Assembly (NCBI GenBank): GCA_017507905.1
Contig: JAFWAA010000021.1
Coordinates: forward strand, 1-38,182
Direction of reading: 5' to 3'
Source of the DNA: Clostridia bacterium
Lineage (GTDB): Bacteria > Bacillota > Clostridia > Oscillospirales > CAG-272
Length of the DNA stretch: 38,182 nucleotides
This document shows positions 29,393-36,525 of the stretch, one piece after another. A program made the translations under genes and the position numbers. Every line of letters begins with the position of its first letter. The first letter of the stretch is position 1. A model generated the notes under the pieces. That model was given only the letters and a program-made list of their open reading frames with translations, was not told the origin of the DNA and did no database searches.

Positions 29393-32296
29393 ATGCGGAT
29401 ACTGCTTGTGACGGAGGGAATGGAGAGAGGGGGCGCGGAGACGCACGTGGCCGCGCTGGCACGAGGGTTGAGGGACGCGGGCGACGAGGTGGAGGTGCTT
29501 TCCGCGGGCGGACGCGAGGCCGAACGGCTCCTGAGGGAGGGCGTTGGGCAGATCTGCGTCCCTTTTTGCCGCACGCCCGTGGGCGCCGTCAAGAGCATTT
29601 TGGCGATGCGCAGAGTTTTGACGCGCGGAGGGTACGACGTTCTGCACGCGCACGCGCGCTATCCCGCGTTTTTGCTCCGCGTAGCCGCGTTTGGCAGGCG
29701 GACGCCCATCGCCGTCACGGCGCACGCGCGCTTTCGCCACGGTCCTCTTTTGCGGCGCGTCTGCTTTTGGGGCGACTTCACCGTGGCCGTCAGCGAGGAC
29801 ATTCGGTGCGACCTGCTCCGCTTTTGCCGTCTTGCACAGGACCGCGTCCTCGTCATTCCCAACGGCATCGACGTTCACCGCTTTTCCCCTACCCGAACAG
29901 AAGAAGAAAGTATCGACGTTCATGCTTTTTTCCCTACCCGAACAGAAGAAAAAAGCACCGACGCCCATGATTTTTCGCCTCCGCAGGCGGAAGAAGAAAG
30001 CACCGACGCCCGTCCGCTTTCGTCTTTTTCGGAGGAGAAAAACGCCGCCCCGTTGAAGGGCGCCCTCTGCGTGGGCTTTGCCAGCCGCATGGACGCCGAT
30101 TGCTCGCGCGGCGCGGAGCTGCTTTGCGCCATCGCTCCCCGTCTTGCGCGGCGGTATCCGCGTCTTCGCATCACGCTGGCAGGCGGCGGAGGCGAGCTTG
30201 AAAAAATTCGCGCACTTGCACAAAAAGCAAACGCCGACGTCGGGCGCGAGGTGGTGCGCGCCGTGGGCTGGGTGGAGGACATGGCCGCGTTTTGGCGCGC
30301 GCAGGAGGTTTGCGTGGCGGTCTCCCGTGCGGCGATGGAGGGGGCGGCCACGGGCTGCGCCGTGCTGCTCTGCGGCAACGAGGGCTACCTTGGACCGCTG
30401 TGCAAGGAGAACGCCGAACGCGCGCTGGAGAGCAATTTTTGCTGCCGCGGAGAGGAAAGTGCCACCGCCGAGCGCCTGCTTGGGGATCTTCTCCCCCTGC
30501 TTTCGGACGCCGCTTTGCGTGCGCGCATAGCACGGGAGGGCAGGGCCTTCGTGCTTGCCCGATTGAGCCTTGACGCGATGGTGGAACAGACGCGCGCGCT
30601 TTATCGGCGCCTTGCGGCGGAGAAAAAGACCGCCCGTCCTCTCCGCGTTTCTCTTTCGGCAAGAAAAGCGGCCTTCCCCCACCGGGCGGCGATTTTTAGG
30701 AAAAAGAAGAAGAATTTTTCCCACAAGACGTCTGTTTTTTTAAGAAAAAAGGAGAAAATTCCCCACTCGGTGTCCGTTTCCTCGAAAAAGGAGAAAAATT
30801 CCCACTTAGCGTCCGTTTTTCCCAAACAGAAGGCGGAAAATCCCCACCCGACGTCCATTTTTCCGAAAAAGAAGGGTAAAAATCCCCACCTGCTCGTCGG
30901 CGGCTATTTTGGCTGCGGAAATCTTGGGGACGACGCCATTCTGCTCGGTCTTTTGCAGCTGTTGCGCGAGCAGGCGCCCGAAATACGGGTGTCGGTGCTG
31001 TCGGGAGACCTGCGCGCCACGCAATCTCTTTGCCGCGTAAAGGTTTATCGGCGAAAGTCGCCCCTCTCCTTGCTCCGCGCGTTTCTCTCCGCCGACGCCT
31101 TTTTGCTTGGCGGCGGCTCGCTCCTGCAAAACCGCACGGGCAGGCTCTCGCTCGCCTACTATCTCGGCCTGCTTCGCCTCTCCCGCCTGCTAAAAAAGCC
31201 TGCCGCCCTCTTTGCCGCGGGCATCGGTCCGCTTTTGGGAGAGGCCGACCGACGCAAAACCTGCCTCGCTCTTTCCTCTCTTTCCCACGTCGGTCTGCGC
31301 GATCCGCTCTCCCTCTCCCTCCTCCGCTCTCTCGGTCTTTCTTCCTCTCTCCTCTCCCTCGGCTCGGATCCCGCATTTTTTATTCCACCCAACTGCAGTA
31401 CTCTCGACCAAAATTTTGCCTCTTTTATTCCGCCTACCTGCACTACGCTCGACCAAAATTTTGCCTCTTTTATTCCACCCAACTGCAACAGACCCTCTAA
31501 TTCTGCCGAATTTTTATCTTCTTCCCCCACTTTTACTGCAAATAAGCCAAAAAAGAAACGGTTTTTTCCCACTTTGCAAAAGAAAGAAAGGGAAAATAGA
31601 ACTCCTTTCCCCACCGTTTTGGGCGAACATTTCTCTCCTTCGGGCAAGGAAGCGGAGGACTGCTTGCCGAAAAATCGAATTTTCCCCACTTGTTATGCAA
31701 ATTTGCAGAAAAGAGTGGATTTTGCCCCCACTTGGAACAAAAAAGAAGGGGATTTTGCCGAAAATCGGTTGCTTTTGCTCCTTCGCGAGTGCCGCGACCT
31801 TCCCACTCTTCCCGAAGCGCTTTCCTCTGCCGTGGGCGACTTTTGCCGCGAGAGGGGGCTCTCTCTGCTTCTTCTTCCCATGGACGTGCGCGCCGACCTT
31901 GCCGTTGCCAAGCGAGGCGCCGAGGTCAGCGGAGGGCGCCTGCTCGTCCTGCGGGATCCGCGCGAGCTGCTCGCCCTTCTTTCTACCTCGCGCGCCTGCG
32001 TCACCCTGCGCCTGCACGGCGCGATCCTCGCATCAAGCGCGGGGCGCCCCTGCCTTTGCATCTCCCCCGACCGCGAGGACCAAAAGCTCGCGGCTTTTGC
32101 AGGGACGCTCGGGCAGGAGCATCTCTCCTCTACGGAGGCTTCGGACGCTGCCTCACTTTCTTCGGCGCTCTCGCGTCTTCTCGCTCGGGACGGGGACTTT
32201 TGCCGTCGGCTTTTGCTCCTTGTGGAGGAGGAGCGAAAAAAAGCGCGGAAAGACCTTGCAAAACTGCTCGAAATGCTTTATAATAAGAGAGGATAA
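29393..32296 (+). CDS. Fused GT4 glycosyltransferase-CsaB polysaccharide pyruvyltransferase with repeat insertions
   Basis: A 967-residue fusion. Residues 1-425 form a GT4 glycosyltransferase (MRILLVTEGMERGGAETHVA, then VIPNGIDVHRF, then NEGYLGPL). Residues from about 499 to the end form a CsaB-type pyruvyltransferase, with GCGNLGDDA (507-515), GGGSLLQ (573-579), VGLRDPLSLSLL and RLHGA (H875). CsaB enzymes add ketal pyruvate to cell-wall polysaccharides that anchor SLH-domain surface proteins. Clostridia encode such fusions of roughly 750 residues; this one is longer because of repeat insertions at 159-218, 430-498 and 663-698 and a Lys/Phe/Pro-rich stretch from about 699 to 790. No frame break is seen. 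The ATG at 29393 follows AGGGGA; it may share a transcript with rarA. Confidence 0.86.
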   Translation: MRILLVTEGMERGGAETHVAALARGLRDAGDEVEVLSAGGREAERLLREGVGQICVPFCRTPVGAVKSILAMRRVLTRGGYDVLHAHARYPAFLLRVAAFGRRTPIAVTAHARFRHGPLLRRVCFWGDFTVAVSEDIRCDLLRFCRLAQDRVLVIPNGIDVHRFSPTRTEEESIDVHAFFPTRTEEKSTDAHDFSPPQAEEESTDARPLSSFSEEKNAAPLKGALCVGFASRMDADCSRGAELLCAIAPRLARRYPRLRITLAGGGGELEKIRALAQKANADVGREVVRAVGWVEDMAAFWRAQEVCVAVSRAAMEGAATGCAVLLCGNEGYLGPLCKENAERALESNFCCRGEESATAERLLGDLLPLLSDAALRARIAREGRAFVLARLSLDAMVEQTRALYRRLAAEKKTARPLRVSLSARKAAFPHRAAIFRKKKKNFSHKTSVFLRKKEKIPHSVSVSSKKEKNSHLASVFPKQKAENPHPTSIFPKKKGKNPHLLVGGYFGCGNLGDDAILLGLLQLLREQAPEIRVSVLSGDLRATQSLCRVKVYRRKSPLSLLRAFLSADAFLLGGGSLLQNRTGRLSLAYYLGLLRLSRLLKKPAALFAAGIGPLLGEADRRKTCLALSSLSHVGLRDPLSLSLLRSLGLSSSLLSLGSDPAFFIPPNCSTLDQNFASFIPPTCTTLDQNFASFIPPNCNRPSNSAEFLSSSPTFTANKPKKKRFFPTLQKKERENRTPFPTVLGEHFSPSGKEAEDCLPKNRIFPTCYANLQKRVDFAPTWNKKEGDFAENRLLLLLRECRDLPTLPEALSSAVGDFCRERGLSLLLLPMDVRADLAVAKRGAEVSGGRLLVLRDPRELLALLSTSRACVTLRLHGAILASSAGRPCLCISPDREDQKLAAFAGTLGQEHLSSTEASDAASLSSALSRLLARDGDFCRRLLLLVEEERKKARKDLAKLLEMLYNKRG
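29867..30046 (+). repeat. In-frame 45-bp minisatellite, four units, in the GT4 domain
   Basis: Four 45-bp units (29867-29911, 29912-29956, 29957-30001, 30002-30046) encode IDVHRFSPTRTEEES, IDVHAFFPTRTEEKS, TDAHDFSPPQAEEES and TDARPLSSFSEEKNA. The first overlaps the canonical GT4 motif N-G-I-D-x-x-R-F-x-P, so the array looks like amplification of that motif. Confidence 0.9.
30680..30886 (+). repeat. In-frame 39-42-bp minisatellite, five units, in the interdomain linker
   Basis: Units begin at 30680, 30722, 30764, 30803 and 30845, each of the form H-x-x-S-(V/I)-F-x-K-K-x-x-K-N-P, for example HPTSIFPKKKGKNP. The third is one codon shorter. A strongly basic spacer between the two catalytic domains. 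Confidence 0.88.
31379..31486 (+). repeat. In-frame 45-bp minisatellite, 2.4 units, in the CsaB domain
   Basis: Units at 31379-31423 and 31424-31468 and a partial third encode FIPPNCSTLDQNFAS, FIPPTCTTLDQNFAS and FIPPNC. They start directly after the conserved CsaB motif G-S-D-P-A-F. Their Asn/Gln/Cys/Phe-rich composition is unlike the enzyme around them. Confidence 0.9.
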
Positions 32297-32370
32297 AGCG
32301 TCGGGAAGGGAAAACGCGCAAAGACCCCTCTCCTTCCTCGCGCTCAAGACGTGTAAGAGAGGTTGATCAC

Positions 32371-33585
32371 ATGAAAAACGCACAGCTCGCCGACCTGCTT
32401 CGTCCGGACAGCTTTGACGGTATCGTCGGCCAGGAGCATCTCTTTGGCGAAAAAGGGGTGATCCGCCGCATGGTTTCGGCAGGACGCATCACCAACATGA
32501 TCTTTTTCGGTCCTCCCGGCACGGGCAAGACCACGGCCGCAGGCATTATTGCCAAGCAGTCGGGCATGACCTTCCGCCGTCTGAACGCCACCTCGGCGTC
32601 GCTCGCGGACGTCAAGGAGGTCATTCGCGAGACCGACAACGTCTTCGGCTCGGGCGGCATTCTGCTCTACCTGGACGAGATCCAGTATTTCAACCGCAAG
32701 CAGCAGCAATCCCTGCTCGAATACATGGAGGACGGCCGCGTGACGCTGATCGCCTCCACCACCGAAAATCCGCATTTCTTCGTCTACAACGCGATCCTCT
32801 CGCGCTCATCTCTCTTTGAGTTCCACGCGGTCATGCCCGAGGCACTCCTACCCGTTCTGCGCCGCGCGCTGGACTATCTCAACCGCGAATGCGGACAGGA
32901 AAAAACGGCCTCAGATGAGCTTTTGCGCTACGTTGGCACCTGCGCCCGAGGAGACGTCCGCCACGCCGTGGTCCTCTTTGAAAACGCCTACCACGCGGCC
33001 GACGGGGAGATCGAGCGCGCGCACGTGGATTCCTTTGACACCTCAATCTCCAATTTCAACGACGACACGCACTACGATCTGCTCTCCTGCCTGCAAAAAT
33101 CCATTCGCGGCTCAGATCCCGACGCCGCCGTATTCTATCTGGCAAAGCTGCTCTCCCTTGGCGAGCTTCTCTCGGTCTGCCGAAGGCTGCAGGTCATCGC
33201 CTCGGAGGACGTGGGCCCTGCCTACCCGATGGCAGCCGTCCTCACGCGCGCCTGCTGCGAGTCGGCCAAAGAGCTGGGAATGCCCGAAGCGCAGATTCCT
33301 CTCTCCAACGCGGTGATCCAGCTGGCCACTGCCCCCAAGTCCAACAGTGCAGAGGCCTCAATCCAGGCGGCCATGGCGGCCGTCAAAGCGGGGAAAGGGA
33401 TCGAAATCCCTCTGCACCTGCAAAGCCCCCTCTTTAAGGGCTACCGCTATCCGCACGACTATCCAAACCATTACGTCCGCCAGCAGTATCTCCCCTCCGA
33501 CCTTCTCGGCGAAACCTTCTACCGTCCCGGCCCCAACAAAACCGAGCAAGCCGCCGCCGACTACTGGTCGAAGATTAAAGGATAA
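32371..33585 (+). CDS. rarA: Replication-associated recombination protein RarA (MgsA)
   Basis: A 404-residue clamp-loader-like AAA+ ATPase of normal length that acts at stalled or gapped replication forks and binds SSB. Visible motifs: Walker A GPPGTGKTT (47-55), Walker B LYLDEIQYFN (D102, E103), sensor STTENPHF, then the C-terminal tetramerisation part with SEDVGPAYPMA (family form ASEDIG) and GYRYPHDYPNHYVRQQYLP. An AGAGAGG-type ribosome binding site precedes the ATG. It starts 74 bp after the GT4-CsaB gene and could be cotranscribed with it; element A copy 9 begins 15 bp after the stop. Confidence 0.95.
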   Translation: MKNAQLADLLRPDSFDGIVGQEHLFGEKGVIRRMVSAGRITNMIFFGPPGTGKTTAAGIIAKQSGMTFRRLNATSASLADVKEVIRETDNVFGSGGILLYLDEIQYFNRKQQQSLLEYMEDGRVTLIASTTENPHFFVYNAILSRSSLFEFHAVMPEALLPVLRRALDYLNRECGQEKTASDELLRYVGTCARGDVRHAVVLFENAYHAADGEIERAHVDSFDTSISNFNDDTHYDLLSCLQKSIRGSDPDAAVFYLAKLLSLGELLSVCRRLQVIASEDVGPAYPMAAVLTRACCESAKELGMPEAQIPLSNAVIQLATAPKSNSAEASIQAAMAAVKAGKGIEIPLHLQSPLFKGYRYPHDYPNHYVRQQYLPSDLLGETFYRPGPNKTEQAAADYWSKIKG

Positions 33586-33600
33586 ATGTTTGCGTTTTTT

Positions 33601-33820
33601 GTGGGGGACTTTTTGGAAAAAGTCCCCCACACCCCCAAAAAACTCCCCAAAAAAAGAATAGATACCCACGGAAGGAAGTGCGAACAACGTGCTTCCTTTT
33701 TTTGTGCGGAGAAGGGGAGTTTTCGTTCGCCGTTGCTGCAGTACAGATTTCAGTTTGTGCCCCTCCCGCTCGCGGACTTCTTCGAAGCCTCGCCCTACGG
33801 GGTGTTTGCGAATGGTGGGG
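33601..33820 (+). repeat. Element A, copy 9 (3' of rarA)
   Basis: Full-length sense copy. The first hairpin is at 33601-33630 (GTGGGGGACTTTTT type). The second hairpin, GGAAGTGCG / CGTGCTTCC, is followed by a seven-T run. It continues directly into element B copy 3, as copy 7 does into B copy 2. Confidence 0.82.
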
Positions 33821-34055
33821 GAGGAGTAAAAATGCACGGCACAAGGCAGCAACGCGACGTGCGAGAGCGAGCTCGCCGCATAATGGGTGTGTTGCTTCGC
33901 GCGTGAGCGCGGTGGAAAGCCCCACCGCCAGGTGGCGCAGGTGGAGGGCGCGTAGCCCTCCTCGCGCGTCGCAACGCGCGAAATATTCTCCCGGCCGTTT
34001 TCTTTTTGCCAAGCTTTTTCTTTTGGGCCTACATGGGCAAAAGAAAAAGCGGAGG
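33821..34055 (+). repeat. Element B, copy 3
   Basis: P1 CCACC-gcca-GGTGG (33922-33935), P2 GGAGGGC-gcgta-GCCCTCC (33943-33961), P3 CGCGCGT-cgca-ACGCGCG (33963-33980), P4 CTTTTTCTTTTG / CAAAAGAAAAAG (34014-34049, 12-nt loop). It mixes the P1/P2 type of copy 2 with the P3 type of copies 1 and 4. A GGCTCCC-type hairpin follows near 34109-34128. Confidence 0.82.
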
Positions 34056-34143
34056 TAGGAGCGCTGAAATGCAAGACGGCTGTTGGTTTTGGGCGGAAGT
34101 ATCGTTAGGCTCCCTCTCAGGGGGAGCCTTTCGTTAACCCCCT

Positions 34144-34359
34144 CTATTCGCCAACACCCCGTAGGGCGAGGCTTCGAAGAAGTCCACGAGCGGGAGAGGC
34201 AGAGACCAAAATCTGCTCTGCACAAACGTCGAGCAAAAACTCCCCTTGAAGGCATAGAAAAAGGAAGCACGTTGTTCGCCCTTCCTTCCGAGGGTAGCAA
34301 TCCTTTTTGTTGGGGAGTTTTTGGGGGGCGTGGGGGACTTTTTTCAAAAAGTCCCCCAC
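34144..34359 (-). repeat. Element A, copy 10 (upstream of dnaA)
   Basis: Full-length copy in inverted orientation to copy 9. The first hairpin (34330-34359) lies about 90 bp from the dnaA -35 box. A9, B3 and A10 thus fill nearly all of the rarA-dnaA gap. Confidence 0.8.
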
Positions 34360-34450
34360 AAAAAACGCGTCCTAACCGCGCGAAGGCGGAGATTTTCTTC
34401 GTTAAATTGTATCAAAAGTGTAAATTTTTGTTATATTACCTTTGAATATC

Positions 34451-34479
34451 TTGAAATAGATATATTTATATGATATAAT
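34451..34479 (+). promoter_or_regulatory. dnaA promoter
   Basis: TTGAAA (34451-34456), a 17-bp spacer and TATAAT (34474-34479) in a very AT-rich stretch (34395-34500). No TTTTCCACA or TTATCCACA box is seen here, so classic DnaA autoregulation upstream of dnaA is not supported. Confidence 0.85.
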
Positions 34480-34515
34480 ATCTATAATTATAGTTATAGC
34501 CGAAAGGAGTATTCC

Positions 34516-35886
34516 ATGGCAGAGCAGAATTACATCGAGGAGATCAAGGAAGTCTGGGAAATGGTCAAGACGTCCTTAAAGGATAAATTTTCCGAGACCG
34601 CCATCAATCTCTGGCTTGGTGATATTCGCATCTTGTCCTTTGAGACCGACGTGATCACCATGGGCATCGATTCTGAGCTGAAGTTCAAGATCGTCCAGGA
34701 AAAATACGTTCCCGAGGTCGAGAGCGCGTTCAGCCGTCTTTTAGGATATGAGATCCGCGTGCATCTCACCTTCACAGGGTCCTCCGTGGCGGCCGACCGC
34801 ATTTCCTCCGAGCCCGCTCCCGCGCAAAAGAAGGAGCCCACCCCCCTGCAAAAGGCGGCTATGCTCCCCAATTACAACTTTGAATACACCTTTGAAAACT
34901 TCATTGTGGGAAGCACCAACAAGTTTGCGCAGGCGGCCTGCATCTCGGTGGCCAACAACCCCGCCACCAACTACAACCCCCTCTTTATCTACGGCAACAG
35001 CGGACTGGGAAAGACTCACCTCATGTACGCGACCATCAACCGCTTAAAGGAGAACAACCCCAACATCAACATCATCTACACCAAGGGCGAGGATTTCGTC
35101 AACGAGATGGTGGCCTGCCTTTCCTCCAAGACCATGGAGGAGTTCCGCGAGAAGTACCGCAAGTGCGACGTTCTGATGATCGACGACATTCAGTTCATCG
35201 CGGGAAAGACGGGTACGCAGGAGGAGTTCTTCCACACCTTCAACGCGCTTTACGAGTGGCGCAAGCAGATCATTCTCACCTCCGACCGTCCGCCCTGTGA
35301 CATCAAACCCCTGGAGGACCGTCTCAAGACGAGATTTGAGTGGGGACTTCTGGCCGACATCGAGCCGCCGGATCTGGAGCTTCGCGTGGCCATCATCAAG
35401 AAGAAGGCCGAGCAGGTCAACGTGGTGATCCCCAATGACGTGCTGACCTTCCTTGGCGAAAACCTGCGCTCCAATATCCGCCAGATCGAGGGCGCGATCA
35501 AAAAGCTGGGGGCTTTGACCTTCCTCTCGGGAAGACAGATCACCATGGATCTTGCGCACGATTGCATCTCCGAGCTGCTCGGCGGCGCCGAGCCCGTGAG
35601 CGTAACGGTGGAGAAGATCTTCAGCGTGGTCAACGAGAAGTACGGCGTTTCCAAGGATGAGCTGGCAGGACCTAAGAGAAACAAGGAGATTGCGGCCGCA
35701 CGGCACATCTGCATCTTCCTGATCCGCGAGCTGACCGAGATGTCCTTCCCCAACATCGGAAAGCTTCTGGAGCGAGACCACACCACGGTCATGTCCTCCT
35801 ACAACAACTCCTTCACGCGCTATCAGCTTGAGCCCATGTTCACGCTTGAGATGAACGAACTGAAAAAGGAGCTCAGCGGCGAATAA
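34516..35886 (+). CDS. dnaA: Chromosomal replication initiator protein DnaA
   Basis: A 456-residue DnaA with the usual four domains: the N-terminal self-association domain (1-90), a short Pro/Glu/Lys-rich linker, the AAA+ domain with Walker A GNSGLGKT (160-167) and Walker B LMIDD (D223, D224), and the DNA-binding domain (about 345-456) with basic-loop R388 and the signature R-D421-H-T-T-V. After HTTV the usual (I/L/M)-H-A is M-S-S, so the position equivalent to E. coli H439 is Ser, and the loop before the signature is one residue short compared with E. coli and B. subtilis. GAAAGGAG precedes the ATG. Confidence 0.97.
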   Translation: MAEQNYIEEIKEVWEMVKTSLKDKFSETAINLWLGDIRILSFETDVITMGIDSELKFKIVQEKYVPEVESAFSRLLGYEIRVHLTFTGSSVAADRISSEPAPAQKKEPTPLQKAAMLPNYNFEYTFENFIVGSTNKFAQAACISVANNPATNYNPLFIYGNSGLGKTHLMYATINRLKENNPNINIIYTKGEDFVNEMVACLSSKTMEEFREKYRKCDVLMIDDIQFIAGKTGTQEEFFHTFNALYEWRKQIILTSDRPPCDIKPLEDRLKTRFEWGLLADIEPPDLELRVAIIKKKAEQVNVVIPNDVLTFLGENLRSNIRQIEGAIKKLGALTFLSGRQITMDLAHDCISELLGGAEPVSVTVEKIFSVVNEKYGVSKDELAGPKRNKEIAAARHICIFLIRELTEMSFPNIGKLLERDHTTVMSSYNNSFTRYQLEPMFTLEMNELKKELSGE

Positions 35887-35925
35887 AACGGGATTTTTTT
35901 AAGAGATCCACAGAGAAAATTCCCG

Positions 35926-36136
35926 TTTTCCACAAGCTTTTCCACACCTGTGGAAAAGCTGTGCAAAACCCAACGAATTCCTGTTGATCCGCGTGCCCGA
36001 GGAAAGGAAAATTCCCTTGCGGCGCAAGAAAAAGGAAAACGGGAAAACCGAATTTTCCCTCTTGTGGAAAACCAACCGTTTTTCCCCATCTTCGACCAAA
36101 AAAACCGCTTTTCCACAAGGAAAACGCTGTGGAAAA
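35926..36136. other. oriC: DnaA-box cluster between dnaA and dnaN
   Basis: Six exact TTTTCCACA 9-mers: forward at 35926-35934, 35938-35946 and 36109-36117; reverse at 35949-35957, 36063-36071 and 36128-36136. The second and third form a perfect inverted pair with two bases between. Near-matches continue at 36238-36246 (TTTTCCACC). Position between dnaA and dnaN matches the B. subtilis-type origin. Confidence 0.88.
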
Positions 36137-36312
36137 GAAGGACGGAAGGAAGAAAAGCAAGCCCGTTTTCCAAAACGGCTTCTCCCTTCCCGCTCTTTCG
36201 GGGAGGGGAGAGGGTTTTCCAAAAGGTTTCCCCTTCGTTTTCCACCGCTTTTCCCAAGGGTAATCAACAGGCCGAGCGCCGAGGATCCCTTGCGCGTCAA
36301 GGCGAGATCGAG

Positions 36313-36368
36313 TTTTCCCCAGTTTCCACAGGCCCTACTTCTACTACTGCTATTTTACTGTATATACC
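36313..36368 (+). other. Basal origin unwinding module (boxes, GC spacer, DnaA-trios, AT-rich DUE)
   Basis: Two adjacent boxes, TTTTCCCCA (36313-36321) and GTTTCCACA (36322-36330), are followed by GGCC (36331-36334). Triplets CTA CTT CTA CTA CTG CTA (36335-36352) come next, reading as 3'-GAT-type DnaA-trios on the opposite strand, then AT-rich TTTTACTGTATATA. This order (box, GC-rich, trios, AT-rich) is that of the B. subtilis basal unwinding system. Confidence 0.82.
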
Positions 36369-36525
36369 GTCTTTCCTCTTCCGCTTCGCGGAAAGCGAGC
36401 GAGAGAGGGACCGAAACGCTTTGCGGCATTTTCCCAAAGAGCGGAAAGTGCGAAAACGGAAATCTCTGCCGAGGGGCGGAGAGAACGCCTTATTTTTGAT
36501 GAACGTTTTGAAAGGATAGAATATT

